A stretch of 64,000 bases of DNA from Megalobrama amblycephala (taxonomy: Eukaryota > Chordata > Actinopteri > Cypriniformes > Xenocyprididae). Numbering within the stretch: the stretch's first letter is position 1; each line of letters starts with the position of its first letter. Position numbers and translations under genes: made by a program. Below are positions 1 to 17,100 of the stretch, piece by piece. The notes beneath the pieces were generated by a model, which searched no databases, was not told the DNA's origin, and saw only the letters and a program-made list of their open reading frames with translations. Where the stretch lies: NCBI RefSeq assembly GCF_018812025.1, contig NC_063052.1:25433226-25497225 (forward strand), in the 5' to 3' direction.

Positions 1-640
1 TATTGTTTACATTTGATTCTGAATGAGTTTGAGGCTGTGCTCCGTGGCTAACGGCTAATGCTACACTGTTGGAGAGATTTATAAAGAATGAAGTTGTGTT
101 TATGAATTATACAGACTGCAAGTGTTTAATGAAAATAGCGACGGCTCTTGTCTCCGTGAATACAGTAATAAATGATGGTAACTTTAACCACATTTAACAG
201 TACATTAGCAACATGCTAACGAAACATTTAGAAAGACAATTTATAAATATCACTAAAAATATCATGATATCATGGATCATGTCAGTTATTATTGCTCCAT
301 CTGCCATTTTTCGCTATTGTTCTTTCTTGCTTACCTAGTCTGTTGATTCACCTGTGCAGATCCAGACGTTACTGGCTGCCCTTGTCTAATACCTTTCATA
401 ATGTTTGGAACATGGGCTGGCATATGCAAATATTGGGGCGTACACCCCGACTGTTACGTAACAGTCGGTGTTATGTTGAGATTCGCCTGTTCTTCGGAGG
501 TCTTTTAAACAAATGAGATTTATATAAGAACGAGGAAACAATGGAGTTTGAGACTCACTATGTCATTTCCATGTACTGAACACTTGTTATTTGACTATGC
601 CAAGATAAATTAAATTTTTAATTCGAGGGCACCTTTAATA
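1..640. other. Probable interspersed repeat, left part outside the window
   Basis: AT-rich, with no supported gene. The end near 625-640 (GAGGGCACCTTTAATA) resembles the edges of fish DNA elements, but the matching left edge would lie before position 1. A perfect 22-bp palindrome sits at 447-468. Confidence 0.3.
447..468. repeat. Perfect 22-bp palindrome
   Basis: The sequence reads the same on both strands from 447 to 468, centred on TTACGTAA. A TTACGTAA core is compatible with a PAR-bZIP/C/EBP-type site, but it lies in probable repeat DNA. Confidence 0.6.
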
Positions 641-3030
641 TATGTCAGTGCCTCTGTTTTGTCTCAAGATGCACACCAGTAATGTTTTTTTCTTGTGAAT
701 GTTTATAAAAGCTACTTATATGCCCTAATTGAACTAAGGCCTGATCCAGGCTTAGGCTAAGCTCTGTCTGTGAAACCGGGCCTTAAAGTCACAATAAAAT
801 TGAAGTAGTGACATATCTTTGCTTCCCTATTGTGATGCACATCTGAGTGTGAGTTAGGATATTTTGATTAAAAATGACCAACTCAAAACTAAATTTAAAA
901 ATTGAAACATGTACGCTTGAATCATTTACAATGAGATAAATAACATACATTTAGAAAATAAATAGGGTGAATTTCCATTTCATCCCAACTTTGAGAGCCA
1001 ATAGCCTTAGCTTTACATCACAGCCATGAACATGAACTGCCATTTGCTATTGCTAATCATAACTAAAAACAAACATTTTGGATAAACCCATCAGATGTGT
1101 TTCAGTACAGTTTTCCCAGAAGGGCAATACTAAAAAGCTTAAATCTGTATGTCTTCTAATCTGAATGATTAGACTAAATAAGATTTTGTAGAGAGATTTT
1201 ATGCAGAGCCGTTTTTTTACTGCCTTTTCTTCAGTGGAAGCATAAGAAACTCTCTACATAGTGTTTTAGATGCTACAGACTTCGCCGGCACTACGGTGAG
1301 CGTTTGAGTGTGTGCGAAGGAGACCAGGGAAGTGCGAGCCTGCCTGTTTGACTGTTTACGTGGAGCTGATATATTTATTTCTATCTCTCTCGCTTCCTCA
1401 GAGGGTGGTGTATGAAGCTGTGTTTGCCTGCGGCAGATCCCCCTGGCAGTCTCTGAGAGCTGCCATCTTCTTCTGCCAGCCCTCCATTAGGCCTGTAAGG
1501 TGTGTCAGTCAGCGCTCGTACACAGGGGCTTATGGGAAGACTGCGGGGAAGTGAGGAGTGAACGGTAACTTGTAGCGCGCACACACACACTACTCACCCA
1601 CACATGCCAGCGTGTGTCAAATTAGGACAAGCAGGGGACAATTAAAGTCTCTGTCTCTTACACACACTCTCACACAAACACATATACACAAAGTTGGCTG
1701 TGGATGCAGTTGTCTCAGACCTCTTGTCTTCTCGTCTCTTCCTCCAGGTGATTATATGTACTGACTACTGCAACTCTACAGTAACACAGTGTCCTAACCA
1801 GGCACGATCAGCCGCGGTTCTAGACTGTTTACAGTGGGTGGCCACAGTGAAGTTTGCGTGATGTGTCATGATATGTCGACTATAAAACTAGGTCTATAAA
1901 ATATTTCGCTGAAAGCATATGACAACAATAAAGTGTAGTGCAGATGCTCATAGGCAAAATATGCATTCTGCAGTTTTTTTTAATGAAAAAAGCAACTTAA
2001 GGCATACATTTTAGCAGCTTGTAAGTTCTCTGGTAAGAGTGCTATTTTAGAATTGTATTATTTATACATTATTATAGTATTTATTAATATTTTTAATTAT
2101 CTTGTATTTTTAAATACAAGATAATTAAAGCTTGCAGTGATACAAGATCATTTTAATTTTACGTTTTATTAATTTTGTCATATTTATTAGTTTTTTTATG
2201 TTTCTTTTTAGCTTTAATTTTTAGTTTAGTTTTAGTTTCAGTAATTTAGGTACTTCAACTAAAACCTATTTTTATTTCAGCTAATTTAAGTTTTTCACAT
2301 AATTGTTATATTTTATTTCAATGAGCGAAAACATTTTTTTTTATAGATTTTGTTTTACTTAAAAATAACAATACTGTCTATGACTTTAGTGTTGCTAGCT
2401 CCATGCTCTAGAGTTGTGCTAAATAATAAGAGTAATAAACTCTGCAGTTATAGAGCCAGCATTTGAAGTGAACTGCACAACTTCACCTGAGTTTGAGAAC
2501 AATAACATTATTCAGCCAAATTCTGCCAAAGTCTGCTTACTCTATTTAAAAACACTTGCCGCCTTACAGACAGGGAAAAAGAGACAGAACGCTACCTCAG
2601 AAAAGTGGCTTACACCTGTGAGTTTGCTGAAAAGAAAAATCTCTGTGTCATCTCTCAGCAAGATATGTGCAGTTCAGCTGATCATATTAGCTTGACAAAA
2701 AACAAGCAATGCTTTTGTTGAAGTTCGTTTTAAAGGTCTTGTATTGTACCAAGTGGCCTACACTACTTTTTATTATTTAAATGACTTTCTTTCTTTAATA
2801 GAACTCAAAAGAAGATGTTTAGTGGAATGTTTGTGCTGCTCTTTTCAATACAGTGACAGCGAATGGTGAACGGTCTTTCAAGCTCCGAAAAGGTAAAAAC
2901 AAACACCATAAAAGTAGTCCATATGACTTGGTAAACGATAGCATTGCGTGGGAAACAAACTACAATTTGAAATTGCTGCATCTCATATAAATGTGTCAAA
3001 TGTTTTTACACCCACATAAATGTATTTAGA
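641..3030. other. Intergenic, no gene seen
   Basis: Mostly AT-rich unique sequence. Positions 1260-1760 are higher in GC and look non-repetitive, with a short CA-rich patch at 1578-1690. Small open frames here show no protein-family resemblance. Confidence 0.5.
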
Positions 3031-3586
3031 TTTATAAAACGGTTAGTTCCTGTCCTTGATTCTGATTGGTCAATAGCTGTGTTTTATTCACGATAAAACA
3101 CGGCTATGACCGCTTCACCCAACAGTTCTGTGTATCACTACACAACATCCTTAGCAACCACTCTAATCTGTTTGTTCTCCATTTATATTGTTCATTGAAG
3201 CTTACTGTATTAGGATTGTGAGGAAGAGATTGAGTGAGCGAGTTTATTACCTGCATTCAGATTTAGCATTTTCCTTCAGTTCAGTCCTATGTTCATAATA
3301 AAAATCTGTTTAAATGTCCGCTGCAATATCTTGTCCTTTTAACAGTTAAGGGGTTTTCCCGTGACTGACAGCGCTAGTCAAAGCATTTGTCAGTTGCGTC
3401 TTTTTCCATGTTCACAACAATTTAGTCTTTTCAATGTAAAAGTCTTAACTTCTGTTGCTGTTCACAGTGAGGGACTTTTTTTTTTCAGGCGGAAGGAAAG
3501 CTTTTAGTGATTTTACTTCATGAAAGTTGCATTAATACATATTTTTTGGCTTTAATATTTGTATTGTGTGGTAACCGTTTTATAAA
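3031..3586. mobile_element. Short nonautonomous DNA element with 15-bp terminal inverted repeats
   Basis: TTTATAAAACGGTTA at 3031-3045 is exactly the reverse complement of 3572-3586. An internal imperfect hairpin, GTGTTTTATTCACGATAAAACAC-like, lies at about 3079-3102. There is no coding capacity, and no clear target duplication was found. Superfamily not assigned. Confidence 0.65.
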
Positions 3587-3728
3587 AGCAATAAGGTACT
3601 CGAGGCTAGTGCTGTATCGTGAATAAGTCACGGCTAAAGAGGGTTTAGGCACTTTGCATCATGCCTAACAACACCCTTCAGCTGTGACTTATTCACGATA
3701 CAGCACAGCCTCTCGTACCTTATTGCTT
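3586..3728. repeat. Hairpin (foldback) repeat abutting the previous element
   Basis: The left arm from about 3586 (AAGCAATAAGGTAC...) pairs with a right arm ending at 3728 (...GTACCTTATTGCTT). The arms are about 50 bp, with few mismatches, and include CTGTATCGTGAATAAGTCAC. The loop also contains a weaker inverted repeat. Confidence 0.7.
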
Positions 3729-3736
3729 ACATATAC

Positions 3737-4205
3737 ACTACTGTTCAAATGTTCGGGGTCAATAAGATTTTTTTGTTGGAAGAAATTTATACTTTTATTC
3801 AGCAAGATTGCATTAAATTGATTAAAAGTGACAGTAAGGACATATAAAATGTTACAAAAGAATAAAATATTGTTCTTTTGTGCTTTTTATTAATCAAAGA
3901 ACCCTCAAAAATGTTGTATCACAGTTTCCACAAAAGCATTACGCAGTACAACTGTTTTCAGCGGTAATAAGATAGTAATAAGAAATGTTTCTTGAGCACC
4001 AAATCAGCATATTATTAGAATAATTTCTGAAGGATCATGTGACACTGAAAACTGGTGTAATGACTGCTGGAAATTCAGCTTTGCCAACACTGTAATACAG
4101 TAATACATTTTTACTGTATTTTTGATAAATAATTGCAGCCTTTGTGAGCATAAGAGATTTCTTTCAAAAACATAACTGACACCAAGATTTTGAACAAAAG
4201 TGTAG
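3737..4205. repeat. Interspersed fish repeat ('actactgttcaaa' type), copy 1
   Basis: It begins CACTACTGTTCAAATG and ends AACAAAAGTGTAG, with internal blocks 'GAAGGATCATGTGACACTGAA' and 'GAGCATAAGAGATTTC'. The same blocks recur at about 20210-20517, showing a dispersed family. No coding content. Confidence 0.7.
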
Positions 4206-5818
4206 ATATATAAATAAAAAATATAAATATGTGTGTAAAGTTACGTTTGAATATTGAGAAGTGCAAATGAGAGCCGGTTTTCCACCTTATATTTCAATCT
4301 GTTCCTCACACAAGTCATACAGGTTTGGAATGGCATGAAGGTGGGTAAATAATGACAGTATTTTCTTTTTTGTGTAAGCTATTCTTTTAAAACTGTGGAC
4401 ACAAGCAGTAAAACTTAAAACTCAAACTATTTTGATTATTTTTTTCCCCCTGAAGTATGTGTGGGTGGTCTAAGTGTGTGCAGTACTTGTTTGCCATTAC
4501 TATTTGAGAGCCAGTACATCAGGAGTCAAGCATAACAATACATACGCGTTTCAATTCAAAAACTTTTGTATCCTCTTCACACATTTATAGCATTTCCACA
4601 GTCTCAACACTCAAACTCATGACAGATCTCACTCTGTCTCCATCTGTGTCTCTCTCAGTCTCTTTTTCTCCCCTTCCCTGCGGAGGAGGCCTGCCACATC
4701 TCTCTTCTCTCTTGTTCTTCACTGTTGTTCATGGATGTGGGGGCAGTACAGTATCAGATAACTTTATCCTGGGCCAGTGCCAGTATTTTGCGCATGCAAA
4801 CGCGCACACATACACACCAGCTGTGTGGGTGACTCGGCTCCCAGGCAACGGCAGGAGGTCAGGTAGTCCTTTGCATTGCATGCTGGGAGTGTAGGAGTGT
4901 GGGGGTGTGTGACAAGTTATTTCAGCTTTTGTTTAAAAACATGTGCAACAGTTTTGCTAAATGTCCAAAACAAGTCGCGCAGGAGTAGTTGCGGACTGTC
5001 GTCAAGTTGAGCGCTTCAACTTTGTGTTGAGGCGCCTAACTGAAAGTTCTTTTTGTGTTGTCTTTTCACCAGGATGAAGAAAAGACAAGATGAAAGAGTG
5101 ATTCAGTTTGAATCGCCTACTCTGTCAGATGGCCTGAGTCCTTCATGAAGTCTGTAATAATCCATCACGCAGGACTATCAAGGTGATATATGACTTCCAT
5201 TTCATTCACATGAGGTTCATATGGTGTCGTCAGCTTTGCTTTTAATTATCGAAACCTCGCCTGATCCCGCTGTTCACATCTCCCTAAATATTGATTTGTC
5301 TGTGGAGCACAGCTAAATCAGTCAGTGCATTCAAAGCATTGATTGTGGGTGGTAAAAAATAGGACAAAAAAGGAAAAATTTGAAAGAATTGTTTCCATTA
5401 CCATGACAACCATTCTCTACGAAAATTTCTTTGGCTCTCAGGTCAGGTTTGGATGGGGGTTCGGACGTCTTGTGGGGAACAGGTTGATTTCGCTCAGCCT
5501 TGCCCAAAGCGATGTCACATCTTTAAATGCAAGGATGCTGTAGCTTGATTTTAATTTAATTATATTTATAAAGAGCTTTTCATCTTTCATATGTGGACTT
5601 AGCGACACATCTGCTTAAAATAAAAAATTATGCTTTATATTTTTTATATTTTTTAAATTATGCTTTTAGCTTTTATGACCTTCTGTTAATGGAGAGACTA
5701 CATGGAATGTTTGTCACACCACAGGACAATTAAAGTGCACTTTTAGGGGCACAAATTTGAATAAAAAAATTTGAATAACAGTCAACATGGAATTAAAAAT
5801 GATTAGTACACTTTATAT
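4206..5818. other. Intergenic, no gene seen
   Basis: Non-repetitive at this scale. 4600-5160 has moderate GC and short CT-rich tracts. The small open frames show no recognisable product. Confidence 0.5.
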
Positions 5819-7090
5819 AAAAGGGGACCTATTGTGCCCCTTTTACAAGATGTAATATAAGTCTCTGTGTCCCCAGAATGTGTCTGTGAAGTTTCAGTTC
5901 AAAATACCCCACAGATCATTTATTATAGCTTGTCAAATTTGCCCCTATTTGGGTGTGAGCAAAAACACGCTGTTTTTGTGTGTCCCTTTAAATGCAAATG
6001 AGCTGCCGCTCCCAGTCCCCTTTCCAGAAGAGGGCGGAGCTTTAACAGCTTGCGCTTTGGATGCTCAACAACAACAAAGCTGGAGAATCTCACGCAGCCA
6101 AAATGACGATTGTCAGTAGGGCTGGACGATTAATCGAAAAGTAATCGAAACCGAAATTTAGAACTTTTAGAATTTTTCTACTTTTGAAGTAACTATTTAC
6201 AACCCACAGCTTCACAATTAATAGAGAGAAGGTATGACTAATTCACACACGCAATCGCTCTCATTACGTACTGATACTGTGCTAATTTATCTTTATCTGA
6301 TTTACAACGAGCAGAAACCATAGATAAAATAACTAATAGCTGATATGTCAGAGCACTTTTTCAATAGGAAACAATATCCCACCTTTAATAGTCAAGCATA
6401 TTTTCAGTACAAACCTTGTAAGTGAACTATGAGGAAAAAAAAAAAAAAAAACAGAAACAAAATAATTGTTCATTAATCATAATCGAGGTAAAATGCTCAA
6501 TTAATCAAGGTTTTGATTTTAGGCCATAATCGTCCAACACTAATCGTCAGTAACGTGTTCATTGTTCAAACTGGAGTCGGACACTGATGGAGAGACTCAG
6601 GAAGAAGTTACAACTTATAGAATGCAACTGGACACTTCTGAATGGTTAGTGGATACATTTATGTAGTTGCTGTGGAGTTCAACTCATTGACTAGCTTGTG
6701 CCGTCTTGTTAATCTTTTGTGCAAATCCAGCATTGAATTGACCCTCGTTTGTGAAGCAGTCTGGCGTAAAATGACAGCATGGCAACAACTACAACAGCTC
6801 TTCCTCTTCTCTAAAGCAGCCCAACATGGCCTCGCCCCTTTGTTGCATGTTCCCAGGGGTAGGGCTTATGTAAATTTTAGGGTTTTTGATGTCACCTACC
6901 TGGGAAGAAGCTTGTAGTCCCTACCAGCCGTTTGTTGTAGTCCTTAAAAAACAATTTTTGTAAAAGAAAATATCTCCCTTTGCATTGATCTTTGAGCATC
7001 GTAACTTTGCAGATGTTGTTTATTCTCAAACAGCAACATTACACACTAACTAAAGTTAAAAAAGTGAAATCATAATCAAGGACCCCTTTA
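5819..7090. mobile_element. Long nonautonomous repeat with short inverted ends, interrupted by a second element
   Basis: It starts TAAAAGGGGACCTATTGTG and ends near GGACCCCTTTA, giving short inverted ends of about 10 bp (AAAGGGGACC / AAAGGGGTCC). The body matches a very common cyprinid interspersed sequence as I recall it (GTCTCTGTGTCCCCAGAATG, GAGGGCGGAGCTTTAACAGC). It is split by the element at 6117-6542. The frames inside it are not conserved transposase. Confidence 0.65.
6117..6542. mobile_element. Nested hAT-like nonautonomous element
   Basis: The ends TAGGGCTGGACGATTA and its mate TAATCGTCCAACACTA form inverted repeats with about two mismatches. The flanks ATTGTCAG (6109-6116) and ATCGTCAG (6543-6550) match at 7 of 8 bases, as expected for an aged 8-bp target duplication. 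Length 426 bp; contains an A-rich run at 6435-6451. No transposase. Confidence 0.75.
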
Positions 7091-7931
7091 AAAAAAGCAT
7101 GTTTGTCTTCATAATCATTCATCAAAATGTCCTTTTTAGATGATTTCACTTAGGTCATGCAGACTATTAAGTAACTATTAAGTAATGTGACTAATGCCAC
7201 TTTTTAGAAAAAGCTTAATGTTTCAGATCTTATAGAGGCTCTCGATAGTGAACTTGACCGCCAGCTATTATGTCCTGATCGGAAACTTTCCTCAAAAATG
7301 GCTATGGAAACAATCCACTGCAAGCTTGGATTCAGGTCTTTTTTGTGTTGCATGTCTAAATATGTCACATTACAGAAGTAAAATGGTTTGCAAATGTCTT
7401 TTGTTGTGAAGGGGGCCTTCTAAGGACGATTTAAAAGTATTACAACTAATAAATTATTACTAACACCCCCCACCACCTTCAGTAACTATTGTCTGTATTG
7501 AAGTACAGAATCATGTATGGAATCATGAAGTTTAAATAAAATGTGGTTATTTTAATATATCAGCACTCCTACTTTGTTAATAAAAAAAGTTTTAAAACAA
7601 GCAGCATTTTCATAAATGAAGAAGAAATAGTAGAAATATATGTCCTATATGTGGGACCTTTGAATAAGACCTTTAAGCCAAATAGGCTGAAAACCACTGA
7701 TCTAAAAACTTTTTTTCTCCTTCATAAATATAATATATATATATATATATATTTAATATATAAAATTTGTTGTTAGAGCATTTCTTATCTGAAATGGCAG
7801 CTAGATGCTTAAAAAAACACTTTAGCTTACAGTAATGGCAACTGTAGCAGAGCTCAGTACAGCTGATTTTAAGTCCATAATATGGTCACTTGAGGCGTTG
7901 CTTCCTCAGCGCTTCTAGCGTCTGTCTGAGG

Positions 7932-7945
7932 GTTGCCATGGCAAC
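7932..7945. promoter_or_regulatory. Perfect palindromic RFX X-box motif
   Basis: GTTGCCATGGCAAC is the full palindromic consensus bound by RFX transcription factors (known motif). No nearby promoter is visible, so any function would be as a distal element. Confidence 0.45.
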
Positions 7946-8212
7946 CAGGGCCCAAGAATACCTCTAACTGCTCCTGACTGCCACCTGTTGGCTGGGCCAA
8001 ACACCTTCGTTTACTAGATTAATCATTGTGTGTTTAACAAAGGGAGCACAGTGTTACAGCAGCGGCTGTAGTTCAAGAGCGAGACAGTTCTACAAAGTGG
8101 CCATTGTTAGAGGAGCCGCAGTTGGTTCAAGCATCCAAAAAAATAACAGATGGATTCAACTCTTTGAGCCTTGGGCAACGAACACGTCCTATTAAGTTCT
8201 GTCCCTCTATCA

Positions 8213-8215
<3 letters not shown>

Positions 8216-8252
<37 letters not shown>
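8216..8252. repeat. CA dinucleotide microsatellite
   Basis: An uninterrupted (CA)n run of about 18 units, followed by an A-run. Confidence 0.95.
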
Positions 8253-8256
<4 letters not shown>

Positions 8257-8762
8257 AAGCCTGCAGCTGTCCTACTCTCCCAAACTCCATGTGTTGCTCT
8301 GGATTCATATACTCGTTCTCTCTCTCTCTTTAGGCCTTCTGGATATGTCTCTGTCTTCACGGAGGGACTGGAAGTAGCATGAAAGGAGAAGCTGTCTTGT
8401 GGTTCTTGATGGCTGTACACTAATTGCTGACCCTAACAGGTCCAATTAGAAGCTACACGCGCCCCGCGCGGGCCCAGGGGACTACACATCCCGGCATGCC
8501 GAGCACTGACACTCTCAGAGTGACATGAACAAGACAGCAACCAGACGTTCCCCTTTCTTCTTTTTCCCACCATGCTTTTCTCCATCGTAAGTAACGGGCT
8601 AATTTGTGAGGGCTGAGAGGCACATCCAAGTGACTTTTTATGGGCCACAGATACAGATGCATTTGCAGTTGGAGTTTTTGGCGCTTTATTATAAACAGAG
8701 ATTATGACATTTGTAAGTATCAATAGTTAAAAGTAAAATTGTGATATAGGATTCTATCTAAG

Positions 8763-9122
8763 GCCTGGGACACACTAGACGATTTTCAAATCTTAACCGA
8801 TTTTAAAACAATGTGAGACCACAGCCATAAGGACAGTTTCAACCGATTATTTATTTATTTATTTATTTTTGGTCAGAGGCAGCCCGATCAAGAGTGTAAA
8901 TCAAACGTATTTGATATTTACAATTTGGGATTGGGGAGGCTCTGACTCGATTAGGAGCAGTAAAATAATCATAATGACACCACACAGTTGAGAATTATTT
9001 TGGACAAAAAGTCAGTTCAACAAGCCTTGAACCGGGCTCGAATCGAAACCTCCCCAATTCATTGGGTGATGCAAATCGGGCCAAATATCGGGTTTAAAAT
9101 CGTCAAGTGTGTGGACAGCATC
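8763..9122. mobile_element. MITE-like element with inverted ends
   Basis: The left end GACACACTAGACGATTTT pairs with AAAATCGTCAAGTGTGTG near 9097-9114 (one or two mismatches). It contains a TTTA-repeat run at about 8850-8867. No transposase is present. Confidence 0.55.
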
Positions 9123-9129
9123 AAGTTAG

Positions 9130-9499
9130 TGATACAGGTTCTGGAACTATACGATTTTTTGTTGCACCTATATATATAATATAATATAATATAATATAAT
9201 ATAATATAATATAATATAATATAATATAATATAATATAATATAATATAATATAATATAATATAATATAATATAATATAATATAATATAATATAATATAAT
9301 ATAATATAATATAATATAATATAATAATATCCTGCCACCCTATGTAGAACAAGTGGTTTGGGCAATAGGTGGAAAATATAATATATCATATAATCCAGCC
9401 ATCTATTCTTCAAACCGCTTGTTCTCTGTATTATATTATATTATATTATATCATTATAAAGGTGCAACAACAAATCGTATAGTTCCAGAGCATATATCA
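9130..9499. repeat. Foldback element with an asymmetric pentanucleotide expansion
   Basis: The outer arm TCTGGAACTATACGATTT...GTTGCACCT (9130-9170) is inverted at 9457-9499. The inner arm AGAACAAGTGGTTTG (about 9346-9360) is inverted at about 9410-9424. Between them an ATAAT array of about 150 bp lies in the left arm, and its reverse complement of only about 24 bp lies in the right arm (9429-9452). Confidence 0.8.
9175..9325. repeat. (ATAAT)n pentanucleotide microsatellite
   Basis: About 30 uninterrupted copies of the 5-bp unit. The apparent open frames through it are repeat artefacts. Confidence 0.97.

Positions 9500-14068
<4,569 letters not shown>

Positions 14069-14112
<44 letters not shown>
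14069..14112. repeat. (TA)n microsatellite at the truncated end of the Tc1-like element
   Basis: An uninterrupted TA run that replaces the missing 5' half of the transposon. Confidence 0.95.
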
Positions 14113-14120
<8 letters not shown>

Positions 14121-17100
14121 GATATAAGTCACATTCAAGATCCACTTGGCTCACTAATTTAAGGGGGCACATGACACAGTTCGGTGGGTAGACTGTGTGT
14201 CTGCCACCATGTGTGCGTTTTTTCATACATGCAAAATGCTCGTGTGTTCAAGTGATTGATTAGATGAGTGAGTAATGTGTGTGTGAGTGTGTGTTTAACA
14301 GTTAACGCAGCAGGGAGTGGACAGAAGGGCCAAGTGTGACAGGTGGACAGGCATGATAAGGAGAGAGCAGTGCAGCCCAGCGCTCAGCAGAAGCAGAGCC
14401 CAGGAGAATATCCAGCCAAAAGCAGCTAATAGCTGATACTCATCAGAGATAGAGCCACTGAAGATTTCCTGTCTCTGTGGAATAGTCTGTTCATTCAGCT
14501 CCAGCCCAAATTCTCCTCCCTAAACATGTACTGTATTTTATACAGTCGTGACAACATGTTGTTGATCAAGTTTTGTACAAAAGGACAATTAAAGTTGGGA
14601 CTGATGGAACATGCCATGGTTAGTATAGTTTACAGCTTACACTATAACTCAGGTTAAATTGTATGGGTTTTTTTGCAAAATGTTTTTGTTAAATTATGAT
14701 ATTCACATGTTCAGTATGAACGTTATGGTCTTTGTGACTACTCATAAGAGAAAAAAAATCACAAATGAAATCTCTTTAATTTCACTTTTTGTTTGTCCTA
14801 GATAAGAATGAAATCAGATGGAGACTAAATTGAGATTTTCTGTTTACGCCAAAGAAACATCACATTAATCTTGCACATTCTCTCTCAGTTTCAGAAGAGA
14901 TTGCAACAATATCTCGAACTGTTGATACACATGATCAGGCCCATGTCTTTTAATTTTTTTTTTTTCTCTTAGACAAGAATGAGATTATATTAGAGCAATA
15001 ATTGGGCCTTTCTGCTTCTCAGATTTCTACAGATTTCACACCAGTGTCTCCTTGAGTTTCAGAGATGATCTCAGCAACTGTTGTAACTGCAAGAACCCAA
15101 CATGGTCAGTAAAATTTTTTGCTTTCTCTGTGATCCAGAATTTTTTATTTTTTTGTACATTTGTTTTTCACATATATAAACTTGATCATATTTGTGACTG
15201 CCCATTTCTTTAATATCTAAACTGAACTCTTTCTCCTAGACAAGAATGAGTGTAAATAAGAGAGGAAATTGTACCTTTCTGCTTCTCTGCTTTTACAGAT
15301 TTCAGGTTCCGAACAGATCTCTTTTGGTCAAAGTTCAAAGGTGAGTGATTTCAATATGAACAAACATTTCTCATTAATTTCAGAACAAATGATCTGCGCT
15401 ATGCCATTTACAAAAATGTTTATAGATCTATACTTTTACTGCGTGTCATCATTTGACTCATTTGTTTCTATTTTTATTTCTTATAGGACGAGAGCGACCC
15501 ACTAAACGTGTCTTTACACTGCCGAGCCCACGCTTGTAATTTTTGTAATGCCCCAGGTCCCATGAATTCAAGCGACGGCCCTCTCTGTGAGACAAATACA
15601 TGTACCTGAGAGATTTTCAGGTATGGAAAGATGATTTTGATTGATATGTATTTACTTAGGCATCAAACGTATTGAATGAAGGTTCAGATCGGAGCTTGTT
15701 TGTGTCGAGCCGAATGATGTTTACGGTACAGTATCGTTCGAGCTTAGTGATTTATCACAAACGTGGCAAACAGTGAGTCAGTCAGCAGTGTGGGTGGCAA
15801 TGTGTCACCAACACACAGCGCCATCTGCTAGGAGTTTGTTCAACAAAGATCGATTGTGCTTCGAGACGCTCCCTCTCTCTGTCGGTTTCTCTCCTGTGTT
15901 CGTTCTCTCACCTCCTCTCCTCTCCTTTCCTCTACTCCGCACAGAGGAGGACGTGCGATGCCAAAATAAGAACGAGATGTTGGAAGGCACTGAAGAGGAA
16001 AAATGATCGGTTTGTCCTCTCGTTGGGAGCGGTCCAAATCTGTAGCTTCATCTGAAAAGTTTGTTTTAGCAGTTGGTCATTGCTTATGAAGCCAATAAAA
16101 CTGTACAAATGCACCTATAACGTCAGCTCACGGCAGCCCCTAGGGGTCAGACGTGGTAAGTCGACATGTGACTTTCAAAAAGCGCTGTTTAACATACAAA
16201 AAATATATCATGTTGCCCTGCGAAAGGGTCAAGTACAAATGGTTAGATCTCAGGAGACTAAGCTTCACTCTAAGCGCTTCCTGCAGAAATCAAGATCTAC
16301 GATACGTGTCAGCCATTATGTGAGACGTACGAGGTAAAATTGCTAATGTAAAATTGGTAATGTGATTAGAACGGTCCCTGGCAGGCGAGGCCGGGGCAGC
16401 GGTAAACAAGCCACCGCTCCTTATGTGTAAGTGAAGATGGTGGAGGAGACACAGACTCGACATGAATAACTTCAACCCGGCCTGTTTGCCCCAGAGCTAG
16501 AGGTCAGGACCCGTTTGGAAACAGCGTGTTATGGCGTTTGGACATACTTGTGCGGGTGCTGGACCAGTCTTCTGCGTTTTATGCCCTTTAGCTTCTTACA
16601 TGCCAGTTAAAGTCACCGAGGACAGCAGCCGACATCTCCTTTTGCGCTAAGACAGGGGATCCGTTTGTTGACAGAGCCGTCCATACATACGCCAGATTGG
16701 GATCTGTGGCCTTGGTAAAGCCAAGGGTCCTACCCCCATCAGACTCGCAGCGGTGACCCTCGTTTTGGTGTTTACGCCCAGGCAGGTGTGCCCATGATTG
16801 CGGGGTGCGTGAACTGGCATCCGTCAGGGCATCCGTTCCCTTAGCGTGAATGTAAAAGAGCCTACAGTCTGTGGGTGAGGCCCTTGTCTGTTTACCTGCC
16901 AAAGGAGGGCAGAGAAAGGGCTATAAGCACAGAAGGCCTCCTTTGACCTGGTGTTCCTGATGGCCCCCGGGGTCAAGGTCCCTCGTTTAGCTCTCTAAAA
17001 GGACTATGGGTATGTTTTTATACTTGTTTTATGTTATTTATACAGCCTATTGCCAAATGTAGCATTTGATTGCACGGATACCAGTCGTGAATGAGTCTTG

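Larger units (their letters stand above)
7091..8762. other. Intergenic: AT repeat, CA microsatellite and a GC-richer block
   Basis: It holds an (AT)n run at about 7731-7752 and a CA microsatellite at 8216-8252. The 7860-8730 stretch is of mixed composition, non-repetitive, and includes a perfect RFX-type X-box. No gene is supported. Confidence 0.5.

Noticed and set aside
9026..9046. tRNA-like B box (GGCTCGAATCG) suggesting a tRNA or SINE
   Set aside because: No matching A box, no cloverleaf stems; it lies inside a MITE-like element.
8216..9325. CRISPR-like or other regular spaced repeats
   Set aside because: All periodic sequence here is simple microsatellite without spacers; the genome is vertebrate.
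9059..9413. Tyr/Ile-repeat proteins of 80-97 residues
   Set aside because: Pure translation of the ATAAT microsatellite.
16588..16902. 104-residue minus-strand frame
   Set aside because: No homology recognised and no gene structure around it.
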